Origin: an uncultured Aquimarina sp.
Lineage (GTDB): Bacteria > Bacteroidota > Bacteroidia > Flavobacteriales > Flavobacteriaceae
Reading direction: 5' to 3'
DNA: 64,000 nt
Assembly (NCBI GenBank): GCA_947503835.1
Contig: CANNFM010000010.1
Location: 156,109-220,108 of the forward strand
The position numbers and the translations under genes were made by a program. Shown here one piece after another: positions 8,822 to 17,557 of the stretch; position 1 is the first letter of the stretch, and each line of letters begins with the position of its first letter. The notes beneath the pieces were generated by a model. The model saw nothing but the letters and a program-made list of their open reading frames with translations. It was not told the DNA's origin and ran no database searches.

Positions 8822-9769
8822 TTACCTAAGGTTTTCGTTATCATCAGTTTTCAACTGTAGTCGTATATTTGCAGCAATAAGGCTTGTTTCGATTACTTTT
8901 TCAAGTAATAAAATCTCACTCCCTGGTCCAATAGTTAGAAGTTTTGAACCGGTAATTGGCATTCCATTAAATGGTCGAACAAATACGCTACCATCTGGAT
9001 TTCGCTCAAAGTAGGTATACCTTTTTTCATCCCCAATTTTCGTGCAGCCTTTTACTCTTAGTAGCCTTTTTGGCAATGCATGACAAATATCATAAATACA
9101 ATCTAAGTCAGGTAACCTTGGCAGATCACTAGAACAAGAGGACCAATGTGCTTTTTGATGATCAAGTTTTTGAGCTGTATTTTTAGATGGCAAAAGCTCG
9201 GGAAGAAGCTTAATATCAATTTCATCCATTGTCAAAATTTTTGCAAAAGGGTTGAGTAATCTTAATTCTCTAATAACTATAGTTTTTCTACTCTTAGCTA
9301 TTCTTGCAATATGCGTGAGAATAATCAATGAAGACACCTGAATCTGATTTGATTCCAGTTCATTATATTCTTCTCGTTTTTGCCAATTTTTAACATCTAC
9401 AACAGATACTTGGATGGGCGGTAAAAATCTATCGTTGAGTCCAACGCCAAGAAACTCCATCAGGGAACATGCATCAGAAGTACCATTAGCCTCGATTAAA
9501 GTGATCCCATTAGGGCGTTCAGGAATTCGATTTACATGATCTCTTAGTTCATTGATACCACTACAGCAAATACAACTACCTGTAAGAGCTCTGATCCACT
9601 TTGGGTCAATCTTATCGGTAAGCTGAAGGACATCAAGATTTGCATTTTCATAATCATTCAGAACAATGAAAGGGTTCCAACCCATATTGATATAGCTTGT
9701 CATTAAGTGCCTTAAAAGTGTTGTTTTTCCAGCTCCCAAAAAACCAACAATCGTAATGATAGCTTCCAT
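8822..9769 (-). CDS. COG0523-family (CobW/ZagA-type) metallochaperone GTPase
   Basis: This is a G3E GTPase of 315 residues. The Walker A motif GFLGAGKT is at residues 9-16, and the metal-binding CxCC motif (CICC) is at residues 66-69 within SCICCSG. The C-terminal domain has the usual CobW_C look (YFERNPDGSVFVRPFNG). COG0523 proteins insert or deliver metals using GTP, and many are induced by zinc starvation. The gene is last in a run MerC-like, FolE, hydrolase, COG0523, and the only good promoter is the Zur-box promoter at 12039-12077. FolE is a recognised client or partner type of zinc-linked COG0523 proteins, which supports a zinc role. The specific client protein is not proven. Confidence 0.88.
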   Translation of the reverse strand: MEAIITIVGFLGAGKTTLLRHLMTSYINMGWNPFIVLNDYENANLDVLQLTDKIDPKWIRALTGSCICCSGINELRDHVNRIPERPNGITLIEANGTSDACSLMEFLGVGLNDRFLPPIQVSVVDVKNWQKREEYNELESNQIQVSSLIILTHIARIAKSRKTIVIRELRLLNPFAKILTMDEIDIKLLPELLPSKNTAQKLDHQKAHWSSCSSDLPRLPDLDCIYDICHALPKRLLRVKGCTKIGDEKRYTYFERNPDGSVFVRPFNGMPITGSKLLTIGPGSEILLLEKVIETSLIAANIRLQLKTDDNENLR

Positions 9770-9934
9770 ATCTTTATAAAAATTGTAAATGCTTTGTGGT
9801 TTGTTTAAGAATAATTAAGTAGAAAATGAATACATACTATTCGGTTTAACCGAAGCTACATTTGAAAATTGGTAAACTTTACACATATGCTTTTATGGTT
9901 AATTTCCCTATTATTTTTCTTAAATACAAGTCGG

Positions 9935-10891
9935 TTATCTTCCATGTAACTCCATATTTGGCAAATCATTAAGGTCTTTTACATAAAAATCAAAAAAGCT
10001 TTTGGTTTGGGCAAAAAACTCTTTACGGAACTCCCTTATTCTGTGATCAGCTCCTTCAAATAAAATATAACGTACAGGATGTTTATATTCATACAATTTG
10101 TTCAATAACTCTAGTGATTCTGAAGCAGGAACACGCCAATCAGAACTACCTTGCATTATTAACATCGGGGTTGTCTTACACATTTTATCAGCCCAAAACA
10201 CCGCTGATCGTGCTTTGAGTTCTTTTTCTTTATGCTTATAATAATTCGGAATGACTTTGGCGTATACATTCTCTTCAAAATCAGGTCTATGTACAAGATG
10301 CTCAAAAGCGTTGGCAGCTCCAGCAAGTACAACTGCAGCTTTGAATTGACACGTCTCTTTGAGCGCAAGATATGTCATCATACCACCTCTACTTGCCCCT
10401 TCTATACCTATTCTTGATGTATCCGCATTATCAATTTCTTCTAGAGTATTAACAAGGTTTAATACATCATTTAAGTCCTTTCCACCTCTTTCATCTTGCC
10501 CTTCGCCACCATCATTTCCTCGATATTGGGTAGCTACAACAACATAATCCCAACTAGCGAGTTTTCCTAAAAAGAAACCTACTCCAGTCTCATTCCATTT
10601 CCCAAATTCACCAGTTCCTCCACGATTAGAAATAATACAAGGGAAACTACCTTCCTGAATGGGTTTAGCTATAAAACCTTTAATCTTAAGGGAATCAGAT
10701 AGATAAGTGATTCGAAAAAACTCAATTTTTTTAAGAGCCTTAATCATTGTTGAATCCGCCTTATGAATTTTGGCAATGGTTGAATCGCTTAAAATTAATC
10801 TTTCTTTTTCTATAATCTGCCCATGCTGAGAATGAGAAAGAAAACACTTAAAAAAAGCTAAAAGTAGAAGTATTGTTAGTTTATATCTCAT
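9935..10891 (-). CDS. Exported alpha/beta hydrolase (prolyl oligopeptidase S9-like)
   Basis: The 318-residue protein has an N-terminal signal peptide (LTILLLLAFFKCFLSHSQ) and an alpha/beta hydrolase fold. The nucleophile elbow is GASRGG, the acid lies in GSSDWRVP and the histidine in EGADHRI, which is a complete catalytic triad. The oxyanion-type segment SNRGGTGEFG precedes it. This arrangement matches dipeptidyl/acylaminoacyl peptidases and related esterases. It lies between FolE (30 bases upstream) and the COG0523 GTPase and is probably co-transcribed under zinc control, although its own link to zinc is not evident from its sequence. The substrate is unknown. Confidence 0.78.
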   Translation of the reverse strand: MRYKLTILLLLAFFKCFLSHSQHGQIIEKERLILSDSTIAKIHKADSTMIKALKKIEFFRITYLSDSLKIKGFIAKPIQEGSFPCIISNRGGTGEFGKWNETGVGFFLGKLASWDYVVVATQYRGNDGGEGQDERGGKDLNDVLNLVNTLEEIDNADTSRIGIEGASRGGMMTYLALKETCQFKAAVVLAGAANAFEHLVHRPDFEENVYAKVIPNYYKHKEKELKARSAVFWADKMCKTTPMLIMQGSSDWRVPASESLELLNKLYEYKHPVRYILFEGADHRIREFRKEFFAQTKSFFDFYVKDLNDLPNMELHGR

Positions 10892-10921
10892 TATTAGGTT
10901 TTACTTTATGACATACAAGAT

Positions 10922-11599
10922 TTAAGTTACATCAAAAGGTGTATTTACAACCTCTAAGAATTCTTTTCTAGTATCGGATTCAACAAACTTTCCTCTATAT
11001 TCGATTGTAGTAGTGAAACTGCTTTTATCTTTAATTCCTCTTGAGGAAACGCAAAGATGTTTAGCCTGTATTACTACAATGACATCTTCAGTTCCTAAGG
11101 TTTGTTGCAAGTCTTTTAGAATCTGTAAGCAAAGTCTCTCCTGTACCTGAGGACGATGAGAATAATAATCAACCAACCTATTGATCTTAGACAATCCAAT
11201 TACTTTATTTTTTGGAATATATCCTACGTGAGCAGTACCTATGATTGGAAGGAAGTGATGTTCGCAAGCTGAATCAATTGTTATATTTTGCTCCACTAAC
11301 ATCTTCTTGTATTGATATTTATTCTCAAAAATGGAAGTTTCTGGACGGTTTTTAGGATTTAAACCATAAAAGAGTTCCTTTACATACATTTTTGCCACTC
11401 TATAGGGAGTTCCAGAAAGACTATCATCTGTTAAATCTAATCCTAGCTCCTTCATAATTTCTGAAAAATGATATTCTATATTTTGAATCTTATCATCGTC
11501 AGATGTATCAAAAGCATCTGCTCGTAAAGGCGTTTCTGTCGAACTGGAAATATGTGCATCTCCAATGGATTCTATTTCATTTTCATTTCTAGTGCTCAT
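10922..11599 (-). CDS. folE: GTP cyclohydrolase I (FolE) paralogue in the zinc operon
   Basis: This 225-residue protein is a complete GTP cyclohydrolase I. It converts GTP to 7,8-dihydroneopterin triphosphate, the first step of folate/pterin synthesis. The zinc ligands are present in CEHHFLPIIGTAHVGYIP and in HLCVSSRGI, as are the active-site His residues and the QERLCLQI segment. About 45 N-terminal residues are a variable, acidic and Ser/Thr-rich extension. It is a type I (Zn-type) enzyme, not the metal-promiscuous FolE2. Its place behind a Zur-type promoter and before a COG0523 GTPase suggests it is a stress paralogue whose metallation is helped by that GTPase. A second housekeeping folE elsewhere in the genome is expected but cannot be seen here. 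Confidence 0.9.
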   Translation of the reverse strand: MSTRNENEIESIGDAHISSSTETPLRADAFDTSDDDKIQNIEYHFSEIMKELGLDLTDDSLSGTPYRVAKMYVKELFYGLNPKNRPETSIFENKYQYKKMLVEQNITIDSACEHHFLPIIGTAHVGYIPKNKVIGLSKINRLVDYYSHRPQVQERLCLQILKDLQQTLGTEDVIVVIQAKHLCVSSRGIKDKSSFTTTIEYRGKFVESDTRKEFLEVVNTPFDVT

Positions 11600-11605
11600 G
11601 ATAAA

Positions 11606-12010
11606 TTAATTTGTACAACATTTTTCATTGTTACATCTACAATACTTTTGATTGTAAAAATGTAGGCCAGCTAAAAAAATAGCAATAACGTACATAAACT
11701 CTTCAGCTAATGGTACAAGATCCAGTTTTTCATTAATTACAATTGCGAAAAGAAGAGACCAACATATCCAAAAAACATACTTTAGTTTTTGATTTGAAGT
11801 GGTCTGTGTAGTCCTATATACAGCTATAAAAGACAGTCCTAAAAAAATAAAATCTAAAGATTTCCACCAAAAAGGATGTGTTCCTTCAGAAATTATCAAC
11901 CCTGTATGAGCCAAAAATAAAAAAGGAGTTGCTAAGCAGTGTACTAAACATAAACTACTGGCTATAATACCTAATGTATCAGGGTTACTACGTATGTGTA
12001 AAATGTTCAA
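11606..12010 (-). CDS. MerC-domain membrane protein, zinc-linked
   Basis: A 134-residue protein with four predicted membrane helices. The first helix holds the MerC-type motif LCLVHCLATPFLF (Cys and His in the membrane), and the C-terminus is Cys-rich (KYCRCNNEKCC), a likely metal-binding tail. MerC proteins were named for mercury uptake, but homologues lie in Zur regulons of many Bacteroidota and Proteobacteria. It is the first gene of the minus-strand operon. The promoter 29 bases upstream carries a Zur box over its -33 element. It is divergent from a second ABC system that shares the same box. A partial copy of this gene and its promoter occurs at 19233-19582. Confidence 0.8.
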   Translation of the reverse strand: MNILHIRSNPDTLGIIASSLCLVHCLATPFLFLAHTGLIISEGTHPFWWKSLDFIFLGLSFIAVYRTTQTTSNQKLKYVFWICWSLLFAIVINEKLDLVPLAEEFMYVIAIFLAGLHFYNQKYCRCNNEKCCTN

Positions 12011-12038
12011 AATAGAAGTGTATATATTTTAATGAGGG

Positions 12039-12077
12039 CAAAGATACTATATATTTCATAAATGCAACTTTGTTGCG
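12039..12077 (-). promoter_or_regulatory. Zur-box promoter between the MerC/FolE operon and the divergent ABC system
   Basis: On the minus strand the -10 is a perfect TATCTTTG (12046-12039), and the -33 TTG (12067-12065) falls inside the palindrome TGCAAC-TTT-GTTGCG at 12063-12077, with an 18-base spacer. On the plus strand TTG at 12073-12075 and TATTTTTA at 12093-12100 (17-base spacer) could drive the ABC/FtsX operon from the same box. One bound repressor could thus switch off both operons. Confidence 0.8.
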
Positions 12078-12114
12078 TTAATAAAATTTGTTTATTTTTA
12101 CGCAAAATGATTTT

Positions 12115-12747
12115 ATGATCCGAACGACATCGCTAAGGTTTACATATCAGAATACAAAAACTCATACTTTTTATTTTCCTGACATAGATTTATCATTTGA
12201 ACAAAATGCACTAATTCTGGGTCCTTCTGGTATTGGCAAAACCACTTTATTGCATCTTATGGCGGGTCTTTTAATTCCTGAAAAAGGAAATGTTTTTATT
12301 GGTAATACTTGTGTACACCAACTCACAAGAAATCAACTAAATAATTTCAGAGGAAAGCATATTGGAATAATTTTTCAAAGAACATATTTTATTAAGTCTT
12401 TAACCTTATTAGAAAACCTTAGGATACGCGAGAAACTATCCAAAAAAACAACTGATCAACACAGAAAAAAACAGTTACTTGAGCAATTAGAGTTAACCGA
12501 AGTTAGGAACAAGAAAGTTCATGAATTAAGCGAAGGCCAGCGGCAGCGACTTTCGATTGCTCTTGGGGTTATACACAAACCAAAGGTCATATTAGCAGAT
12601 GAACCTACCTCTAATTTAGATGATAAGAATTGTGAAAAAGTCATTTCCTTATTAAAAAAAGAGGCTCAAATTTGTAAAAGTAATTTGGTCATTATAACTC
12701 ATGATCAAAGAGTTAAATCACATTTCAACAAACATATAATTCTATAA
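12115..12747 (+). CDS. ABC transporter ATP-binding protein (LolD/MacB type)
   Basis: An ATPase of about 210 residues with Walker A GPSGIGKTT, a Q-loop in GIIFQRTYF, signature LSEGQRQRLSIA, and Walker B VILADEPTSNLD followed by an H-loop ITHD. The length and motifs place it with the LolD/MacB/FtsE group that partners FtsX-like permeases, and such a permease follows two bases after the stop. The frame is open from 12088, but the ATG at 12115 begins the conserved beta strand (MIRTTSLRF), so I prefer it. It lies directly downstream of a shared Zur box. The cluster ATPase, FtsX permease, OB-fold exported protein resembles the zinc-regulated PA4063-PA4066 type cluster known from Pseudomonas. Confidence 0.87.
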   Translation: MIRTTSLRFTYQNTKTHTFYFPDIDLSFEQNALILGPSGIGKTTLLHLMAGLLIPEKGNVFIGNTCVHQLTRNQLNNFRGKHIGIIFQRTYFIKSLTLLENLRIREKLSKKTTDQHRKKQLLEQLELTEVRNKKVHELSEGQRQRLSIALGVIHKPKVILADEPTSNLDDKNCEKVISLLKKEAQICKSNLVIITHDQRVKSHFNKHIIL

Positions 12748-12749
12748 AA

Positions 12750-13946
12750 TTGTTATACCTAGCTTTCAAAAATCTAATTTCTAAGCCTTTGAATACGCTG
12801 CTTAGTATTTTGCTTTTAACGCTAAGCATTTTGTTAGCTACTTTTGTTTTACAAATAAGCAAACAGCTTAACCACCATCTGGAGAAAAATAGCAAACCAT
12901 TTGATATGGTAATTGGGGCAAAAGGGAGTCCGCTACAGCTGGTACTATCTGCTATTCTACATATAGACAATCCAACGGGTAATATAGCTCTAGATGAAGC
13001 TTTAAGAATAAGCAAAAATCCTATGATAAAAGAAGCTATACCGGTTTCTTACGGTGATAATTATAGGGGTTACAGGATTCTGGGAACTTCAGATGAATAT
13101 TTACATAAATATGGTGCGACCTTAAAAGAGGGAAAATTAAACACAAAAAACTTTGAAGCAGTATTTGGTGCTGCAGTAGCCAAAAAACTGAACTTTAGTA
13201 TAGGAAACTCTTTTGTTAGTTCGCATGGGCTAATACAAAATGAAATAGAGGTTCATGGTGAAAAACCTTTTGTAATGACCGGTATCTTAGCGCCTACCGG
13301 AACGGTGGTAGATCACCTTATCATCACAAATCTTGAAAGTATTTGGGAAGTTCATGAGCATGAGGATGAACATTTAGAATATGAAAAACACAAGGATGAA
13401 CATAAAGAAATTACAGCTTTATTATTAAATTTCAGGAATCCTATTGGAGCGCTTCAACTTTCTAGATCTATCAATAAAGATACCTCATTACAGGGAGCAC
13501 TCCCAAAATTCGAAATTGACCGATTATTAAGTTTTTTAGGTATTGGTTTTCAGACAATCAATGGCATTGCTATGGCAATACTCCTAGTGGCGGGTTTAAG
13601 TATTTTTATTAGTCTTATAAAAACTGTAAGAGAAAGAAAACATGAATTGGCCTTATTAAGAACATATGGAGCTACTACCTTTCAATTATTAAAACTAGTT
13701 TTTCTCGAAGCACTTTTTTTATCTTTAATAGGATATATCTTAGGATGGCTTTTAGGAAGAGTAAGCCTTTTATTATTTTCAGCTTTAGATTCAGATACAT
13801 ATACATATCATTTGGAGGTAAATGCCCCTGATATACAAGAGTTTTTTATATTAGTTATAGTGATTTTCATGACAGTACTTGCTGCGATTTTAGCCTCTTT
13901 TTCTTTATTTAAATTAAATATTTCTAAAAATCTAGCCGATGCGTAA
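12750..13946 (+). CDS. FtsX/MacB-like permease with a His-rich periplasmic loop
   Basis: The 398-residue protein has one N-terminal helix, a periplasmic MacB-type core domain (about residues 40-270) and three C-terminal helices with the FtsX pattern (VRERKHELALLRTYGAT). In the periplasmic domain, from about residue 202 to 220, lies a run of His, Glu and Asp (VHEHEDEHLEYEKHKDEHKE), a strong candidate metal-binding loop. The start is TTG, two bases after the ATPase stop, and gives the conserved N-terminus LYLAFKNLISKPL. With the ATPase it forms a type VII (mechanotransmission-like) ABC complex, a class that usually does not move substrate across the inner membrane but works on periplasmic or outer-membrane partners. 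Zinc linkage comes from the Zur box and the loop. Confidence 0.85.
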   Translation: MLYLAFKNLISKPLNTLLSILLLTLSILLATFVLQISKQLNHHLEKNSKPFDMVIGAKGSPLQLVLSAILHIDNPTGNIALDEALRISKNPMIKEAIPVSYGDNYRGYRILGTSDEYLHKYGATLKEGKLNTKNFEAVFGAAVAKKLNFSIGNSFVSSHGLIQNEIEVHGEKPFVMTGILAPTGTVVDHLIITNLESIWEVHEHEDEHLEYEKHKDEHKEITALLLNFRNPIGALQLSRSINKDTSLQGALPKFEIDRLLSFLGIGFQTINGIAMAILLVAGLSIFISLIKTVRERKHELALLRTYGATTFQLLKLVFLEALFLSLIGYILGWLLGRVSLLLFSALDSDTYTYHLEVNAPDIQEFFILVIVIFMTVLAAILASFSLFKLNISKNLADA

Positions 13947-14376
13947 TGTACTTTTATTACTTATTTTCATAAGTATCCCATTTCATCTTTTTGCTCAGCA
14001 AAAATTATCCTGGAACGATTTAGCAGAAGTTAGTTTTCATGATGTTTATAATGTGCATTATGACGACTATTTTTTGAAACCAACATTTGGCCCTATTATA
14101 AAATCGTATGAAGGATCCAAAATTACTATCAGAGGTTATTTCTTGGATTTTTCTTATGAAGAAGAATTTCATATAGTTTCCAGAAACCCTATGTCCTCCT
14201 GTTTTTTCTGTGGAGGTGCAGGTCCTGAAACTATTGTAGAAGTTATTTTTAAAAATAAACCAAACTATAAAACAGATCAGGTAATAGAAGTTACCGGAAT
14301 ACTGGAACTGAATACAGATGATGTAGATCACTGTAATTATATATTAAAAGAAGCAACAGCTAGATTGGTGCAGTAA
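13939..14376 (+). CDS. Exported OB-fold (DUF3299-like) protein of the zinc ABC cluster
   Basis: A 145-residue protein with a signal peptide (NVLLLLIFISIPFHLFAQ) followed by a compact beta-rich domain. Recognisable parts are KITIRGYFLDF, then SSCFFCGGAGPETIVEV with a CxxC motif, then QVIEVTGILELN. This pattern fits DUF3299-type OB-fold proteins that accompany Zur-controlled ABC/FtsX transporters. The start overlaps the permease by eight bases, so it is co-translated. The CxxC plus a late His-Cys (DDVDHCNY) could bind zinc. Its role is probably as periplasmic partner of the permease. The family assignment is moderate; the signal peptide, the CxxC motif and the operon position are seen directly. 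Confidence 0.7.
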   Translation: MRNVLLLLIFISIPFHLFAQQKLSWNDLAEVSFHDVYNVHYDDYFLKPTFGPIIKSYEGSKITIRGYFLDFSYEEEFHIVSRNPMSSCFFCGGAGPETIVEVIFKNKPNYKTDQVIEVTGILELNTDDVDHCNYILKEATARLVQ

Positions 14377-14385
14377 ATTGAATTA

Positions 14386-14620
14386 AACCCGGATTATGCA
14401 TTAAAAAATCCCCGCCTGCCTACTCGTGATATTGAGGCGGGCAGGTATTACAGTTTGAAACTGCTTCAAATCCTGAGCTTCGCAACATTTTCAAGTTTAA
14501 CCAGAGCCGGGCTATGCAAAAACTTGTAAAATGCTCCAACGCTTCATCTCGCCCAAAGCTATGCTTTGTCGTATTGCATTTTCAACCTTCACTACGAAGT
14601 TTTAATGCATAATCCGGGTT
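14386..14620. mobile_element. MITE-like element with 21-bp perfect terminal inverted repeats
   Basis: The 21 bases at 14386-14406 (beginning AACCCGGATTATGC) are exactly the reverse complement of 14600-14620. The 235-bp element between carries an internal hairpin (cgcctgcc...ggcgggcag) and no open reading frame. It is more G+C-rich than its surroundings. No transposase and no clear target-site duplication were found. A non-autonomous transposable element or large structured intergenic repeat is the best description. The rest of the gap 14377-14669 is otherwise empty. Confidence 0.75.
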
Positions 14621-14669
14621 AAAATTATACCTTAGTTGTTAGAAAAAGAATTCATCAAGTTTTAAATAC

Positions 14670-15464
14670 ATGAATAAAATAGCACATCATAATTACCTTC
14701 TAAACAACATAATTTATAAAAGTTTCTTTTTACTTACATGTATAATAGTACTCTCATCTTGCAAAAAAAAGGAACACCTTGTACAAGTAGAAGGAGTAAG
14801 AATTGAAATCAATGATACTACCCCTGATCATCTGGATATAGAGGCTTTTATTAAACCATACAGAGCACACGTAAATAAGACTTTAGATAGTGTTTTGGCT
14901 TATGCACCAGAGACATATTCCAAAAGAGACGGAATCTTGAATACTGCTATAGGTAACTTAATGGCTGATATCGTTTTAGAACAAGCCAATCCTTTTTTTA
15001 TATCAAAGACTAAAAACGCAATTGATATGGTACTATTAAACCACGGCGGAATACGAGCACCAATCCCAAAAGGTAATATTACGTCACGTACGGCCTATCA
15101 GGTGATGCCATTTGAGAATAGTATTATAGTCGTCGAAATGAAAGGTATCCATATCAGAAAACTGATTGAGTATTTACAAAAATCTCGAAAAGCACATCCT
15201 ATTTCGGGATTAAAATTAACCGTTGATAAAGATTTTAATATTGTTAAAGCGTTGATCAATAAAAAGGAAATTGAGGACGAAGAGCTTTATTTTGTAGCTA
15301 CTAATGACTATTTATATTACGGAGGTGATGAGATGTATTTTTTTGAGCACGCTGAGAACCCCCATAAGTTAAATTATAAAATACGAAATGCAATGATCGA
15401 CTATTTTAAAAAGGTAGATACGATCTCACCAATAATAGATGATAGATTTTTACAAGTTAATTAA
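14670..15464 (+). CDS. 5'-nucleotidase C-terminal domain lipoprotein (split enzyme)
   Basis: The 264-residue protein begins with a lipoprotein signal (LTCIIVLSSCKKK) and then has the 5'-nucleotidase C-terminal fold. Substrate-pocket motifs are visible: GNLMADIV, NHGGIRAPIPKGNIT and ATNDYLYYGGDEMYFF. In most bacteria this domain is fused to an N-terminal metallophosphoesterase. Here the catalytic half is encoded by the next gene, 11 bases downstream, so the two probably form one periplasmic UshA/YfkN-like enzyme that dephosphorylates nucleotides. This split arrangement is common in Flavobacteriia. Confidence 0.88.
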   Translation: MNKIAHHNYLLNNIIYKSFFLLTCIIVLSSCKKKEHLVQVEGVRIEINDTTPDHLDIEAFIKPYRAHVNKTLDSVLAYAPETYSKRDGILNTAIGNLMADIVLEQANPFFISKTKNAIDMVLLNHGGIRAPIPKGNITSRTAYQVMPFENSIIVVEMKGIHIRKLIEYLQKSRKAHPISGLKLTVDKDFNIVKALINKKEIEDEELYFVATNDYLYYGGDEMYFFEHAENPHKLNYKIRNAMIDYFKKVDTISPIIDDRFLQVN

Positions 15465-15475
15465 CAAATATAGAA

Positions 15476-16390
15476 ATGAAACGAAGAGAATTTGTAAAAC
15501 ATACAGCGTTAACTGCAGGTTTGATGACTATTGGAGGAGTTAGTTTATCATCTTTTTCTGCTAGCCAAGCAAAAAAAATAACGATTTTACATACAAACGA
15601 TGTACATAGTCATATAGATCCATTTGGTCCCGAAGAAGGCAGGAATTCAAATAAGGGAGGCGTTGCACGAAGAGCAACCATTATTGAAAGTATCAGAAAA
15701 GAGAACCCAAATACCTTGCTGTTAGACGCAGGTGATATTTTTCAAGGAACTCCTTATTTTAATTTTTATGGAGGCGAATTAGAGTTCAAGTTAATGAGTA
15801 TGCTTAAATATGATGTCGCAACTATAGGTAACCATGATTTTGATAATGGTATTGAAGGGTTACATGCGCAACTGCCTTATGCCGGATTTAAATTTGTTTC
15901 TGCCAATTATGATTTTTCTAATACGGTAATGGATACGTTTGTTAAACCTTATGAAATAATAATAAAAGATGGTATCAAGATAGGAATATTTGGTTTGGGA
16001 ATAGCACTGGAGGGGTTAGTAATGAAAGATCTATATAAGGAAACTAAATATCTTAACCCTATAGATATTGCTCAGGATATGAGTGCCCTATTAAAAAATG
16101 AGGAAAAATGTGATTTGGTTATATGCTTATCCCATTTAGGATATGATTACAAAAATGAACCAAATAAAGTAAGTGATCTGAGTCTTGCCAAAGCTACAGA
16201 AAACATTGATCTTATCATCGGGGGACATACACATACCTTTCTTAAAGAACCAACGATAGTAAAAAACAGAAAAGACAAAGATGTACTTGTAAATCAGGTT
16301 GGTTGTTATGGTTTATATTTAGGAAGAATAGATTTCTATTTTGACAGCGAAAAAAGTAAAACTTCGGAAGGCAGCTCTATTATTATTTAA
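15476..16390 (+). CDS. Metallophosphoesterase (5'-nucleotidase N-terminal half), exported
   Basis: A 304-residue calcineurin-like phosphoesterase with an RR-containing leader (MKRREFVKHTALTAG), consistent with Tat export of an already metal-loaded enzyme. The dimetal-site motifs are complete and in order: HTNDVHSHI, LDAGDIFQGTPYF, TIGNHDFDNG, LSHLGYDY and IIGGHTHTF. It lacks the C-terminal nucleotide-specificity domain, which is supplied by the lipoprotein encoded 11 bases upstream. Together they should hydrolyse extracytoplasmic nucleotides for phosphate and nucleoside salvage. Confidence 0.92.
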   Translation: MKRREFVKHTALTAGLMTIGGVSLSSFSASQAKKITILHTNDVHSHIDPFGPEEGRNSNKGGVARRATIIESIRKENPNTLLLDAGDIFQGTPYFNFYGGELEFKLMSMLKYDVATIGNHDFDNGIEGLHAQLPYAGFKFVSANYDFSNTVMDTFVKPYEIIIKDGIKIGIFGLGIALEGLVMKDLYKETKYLNPIDIAQDMSALLKNEEKCDLVICLSHLGYDYKNEPNKVSDLSLAKATENIDLIIGGHTHTFLKEPTIVKNRKDKDVLVNQVGCYGLYLGRIDFYFDSEKSKTSEGSSIII

Positions 16391-16458
16391 AATTCTCAAA
16401 ATATTATTTTTATTATTAAGCTCATATATTTAAGGTGAGTTCGTTCTAAGAAAAATTA

Positions 16459-16660
16459 CGTCAGTCTGAGTGATTTTCGGTAGAAAATTGTACTTCAGCA
16501 AGCTCAGCAGAGCTATCGAAGACCTACCTACCTGTCGGATTGCAGGCAGGCAAGTGAATTTTCAATCAAAAGCCTCGTCATTCTGAGCTTGTCGAAGGGT
16601 CGATACTCCCGAAATTTCGGGATTCTTCGTTTCACTACAAAAAACCACTCAATACAGTTA
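16459..16660. repeat. Dispersed palindromic intergenic repeat (CGTCAGTCTGAGTG family)
   Basis: The left end (CGTCAGTCTGAGTGATTTTC) is shared with the repeat at 55600. The interior holds REP-like hairpins (ctacctgtc...gcaggcagg, gagcttgtcgaagg, cccgaaatttcggg), and the right end has the CCACTCAATACAG counterpart of the left arm, partly decayed. It fills the gap between the 5'-nucleotidase pair and the convergent lipoprotein gene. No reading frame is credible here. Confidence 0.65.
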
Positions 16661-16702
16661 CAGGTAGTTTTTTCATTGACTTGAATATTTTGTTTTTAAA
16701 TC

Positions 16703-17524
16703 TTACTGTTTTAATGTGATCTTACGAGTTACTTTGTTAAATAGCCCTGGAATTAAATTTCCTGATGCATCAACTAATTCTAATTGAATAGTAACTTCTC
16801 CCATAGGAAGTCCTTTGATAACGTAAGGAATCCATTCGGTGATTGTAAATTCTTTATCATTAATTTTTGCTCGAACCTTATTTCCTTCTTTAGAAAGCTT
16901 TGTATTCAAAACAAAGAAATCTAATAAAACTTGTTCCGTATCTTTTCCAGTATATTGACCTTTAGGCCTGCTGTAAATAAGAGTTGGTGTTTCCATGTTA
17001 AGGCCTAGTTTATCCTCAGGATTTTCTCCAACCACCAGTTTACGAACAACTACAGAATTCTCCTTTTTTACAGATTCATGAAATGAACGGCTTAAAAAAG
17101 CAACCAAATGATGAATACCGTCAGGGATTTCTTTTTTAAAACTTGATTCATAATGAGCAGAGTAGGGTTGGTTATTCAAAATAAAATGGATATGCTGTCC
17201 TTTTCCAGAATTCGCTAACTTTTGTGCGTTTGTACCTGTAGTTTGAGCACCTAATTCATAATTTTCAACTTTAAAAGAAAAATCCATTTCTCCGGATTTT
17301 TTAGCAACTATTTCTTCAGAGCTATCCAATATAAGCGCTGCATCAACATATGCAGGAGAGCCTGCTAATTTTTCTAATAGAATTTCAGGTTGCACTACTT
17401 CTTCAGTAATTTCAGTATCCACCTTATTAATAGTCTCAGTATCTTTTTTTTGTTGTTTACAGGCCGAAGTGATAAAAAATAGTAGGGATAAAGCAAAGGC
17501 TAGATGATGTGTGTGTTTATTCAT
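16703..17524 (-). CDS. Hypothetical lipoprotein with two beta-sandwich-like regions
   Basis: A 273-residue lipoprotein with lipobox FITSACKQQ after a short leader, then an acidic linker (residues 25-50). Two beta-rich regions follow: one with GKGQHIHFILNNQPYSAHYE, which resembles the His-containing strand seen in proteins annotated as phosphopeptide-binding in flavobacteria, and one Ig-like at the C-terminus (TKLSKEGNKVRAKINDKEF and PMGEVTIQLELVDASGN). I do not know its function. It follows a DUF5829-like gene by 33 bases in the same direction and probably shares its transcript. Confidence 0.7.
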   Translation of the reverse strand: MNKHTHHLAFALSLLFFITSACKQQKKDTETINKVDTEITEEVVQPEILLEKLAGSPAYVDAALILDSSEEIVAKKSGEMDFSFKVENYELGAQTTGTNAQKLANSGKGQHIHFILNNQPYSAHYESSFKKEIPDGIHHLVAFLSRSFHESVKKENSVVVRKLVVGENPEDKLGLNMETPTLIYSRPKGQYTGKDTEQVLLDFFVLNTKLSKEGNKVRAKINDKEFTITEWIPYVIKGLPMGEVTIQLELVDASGNLIPGLFNKVTRKITLKQ

Positions 17525-17557
17525 TTTGTTTTAGTTTTAATTAGTACTAAATTCTTT

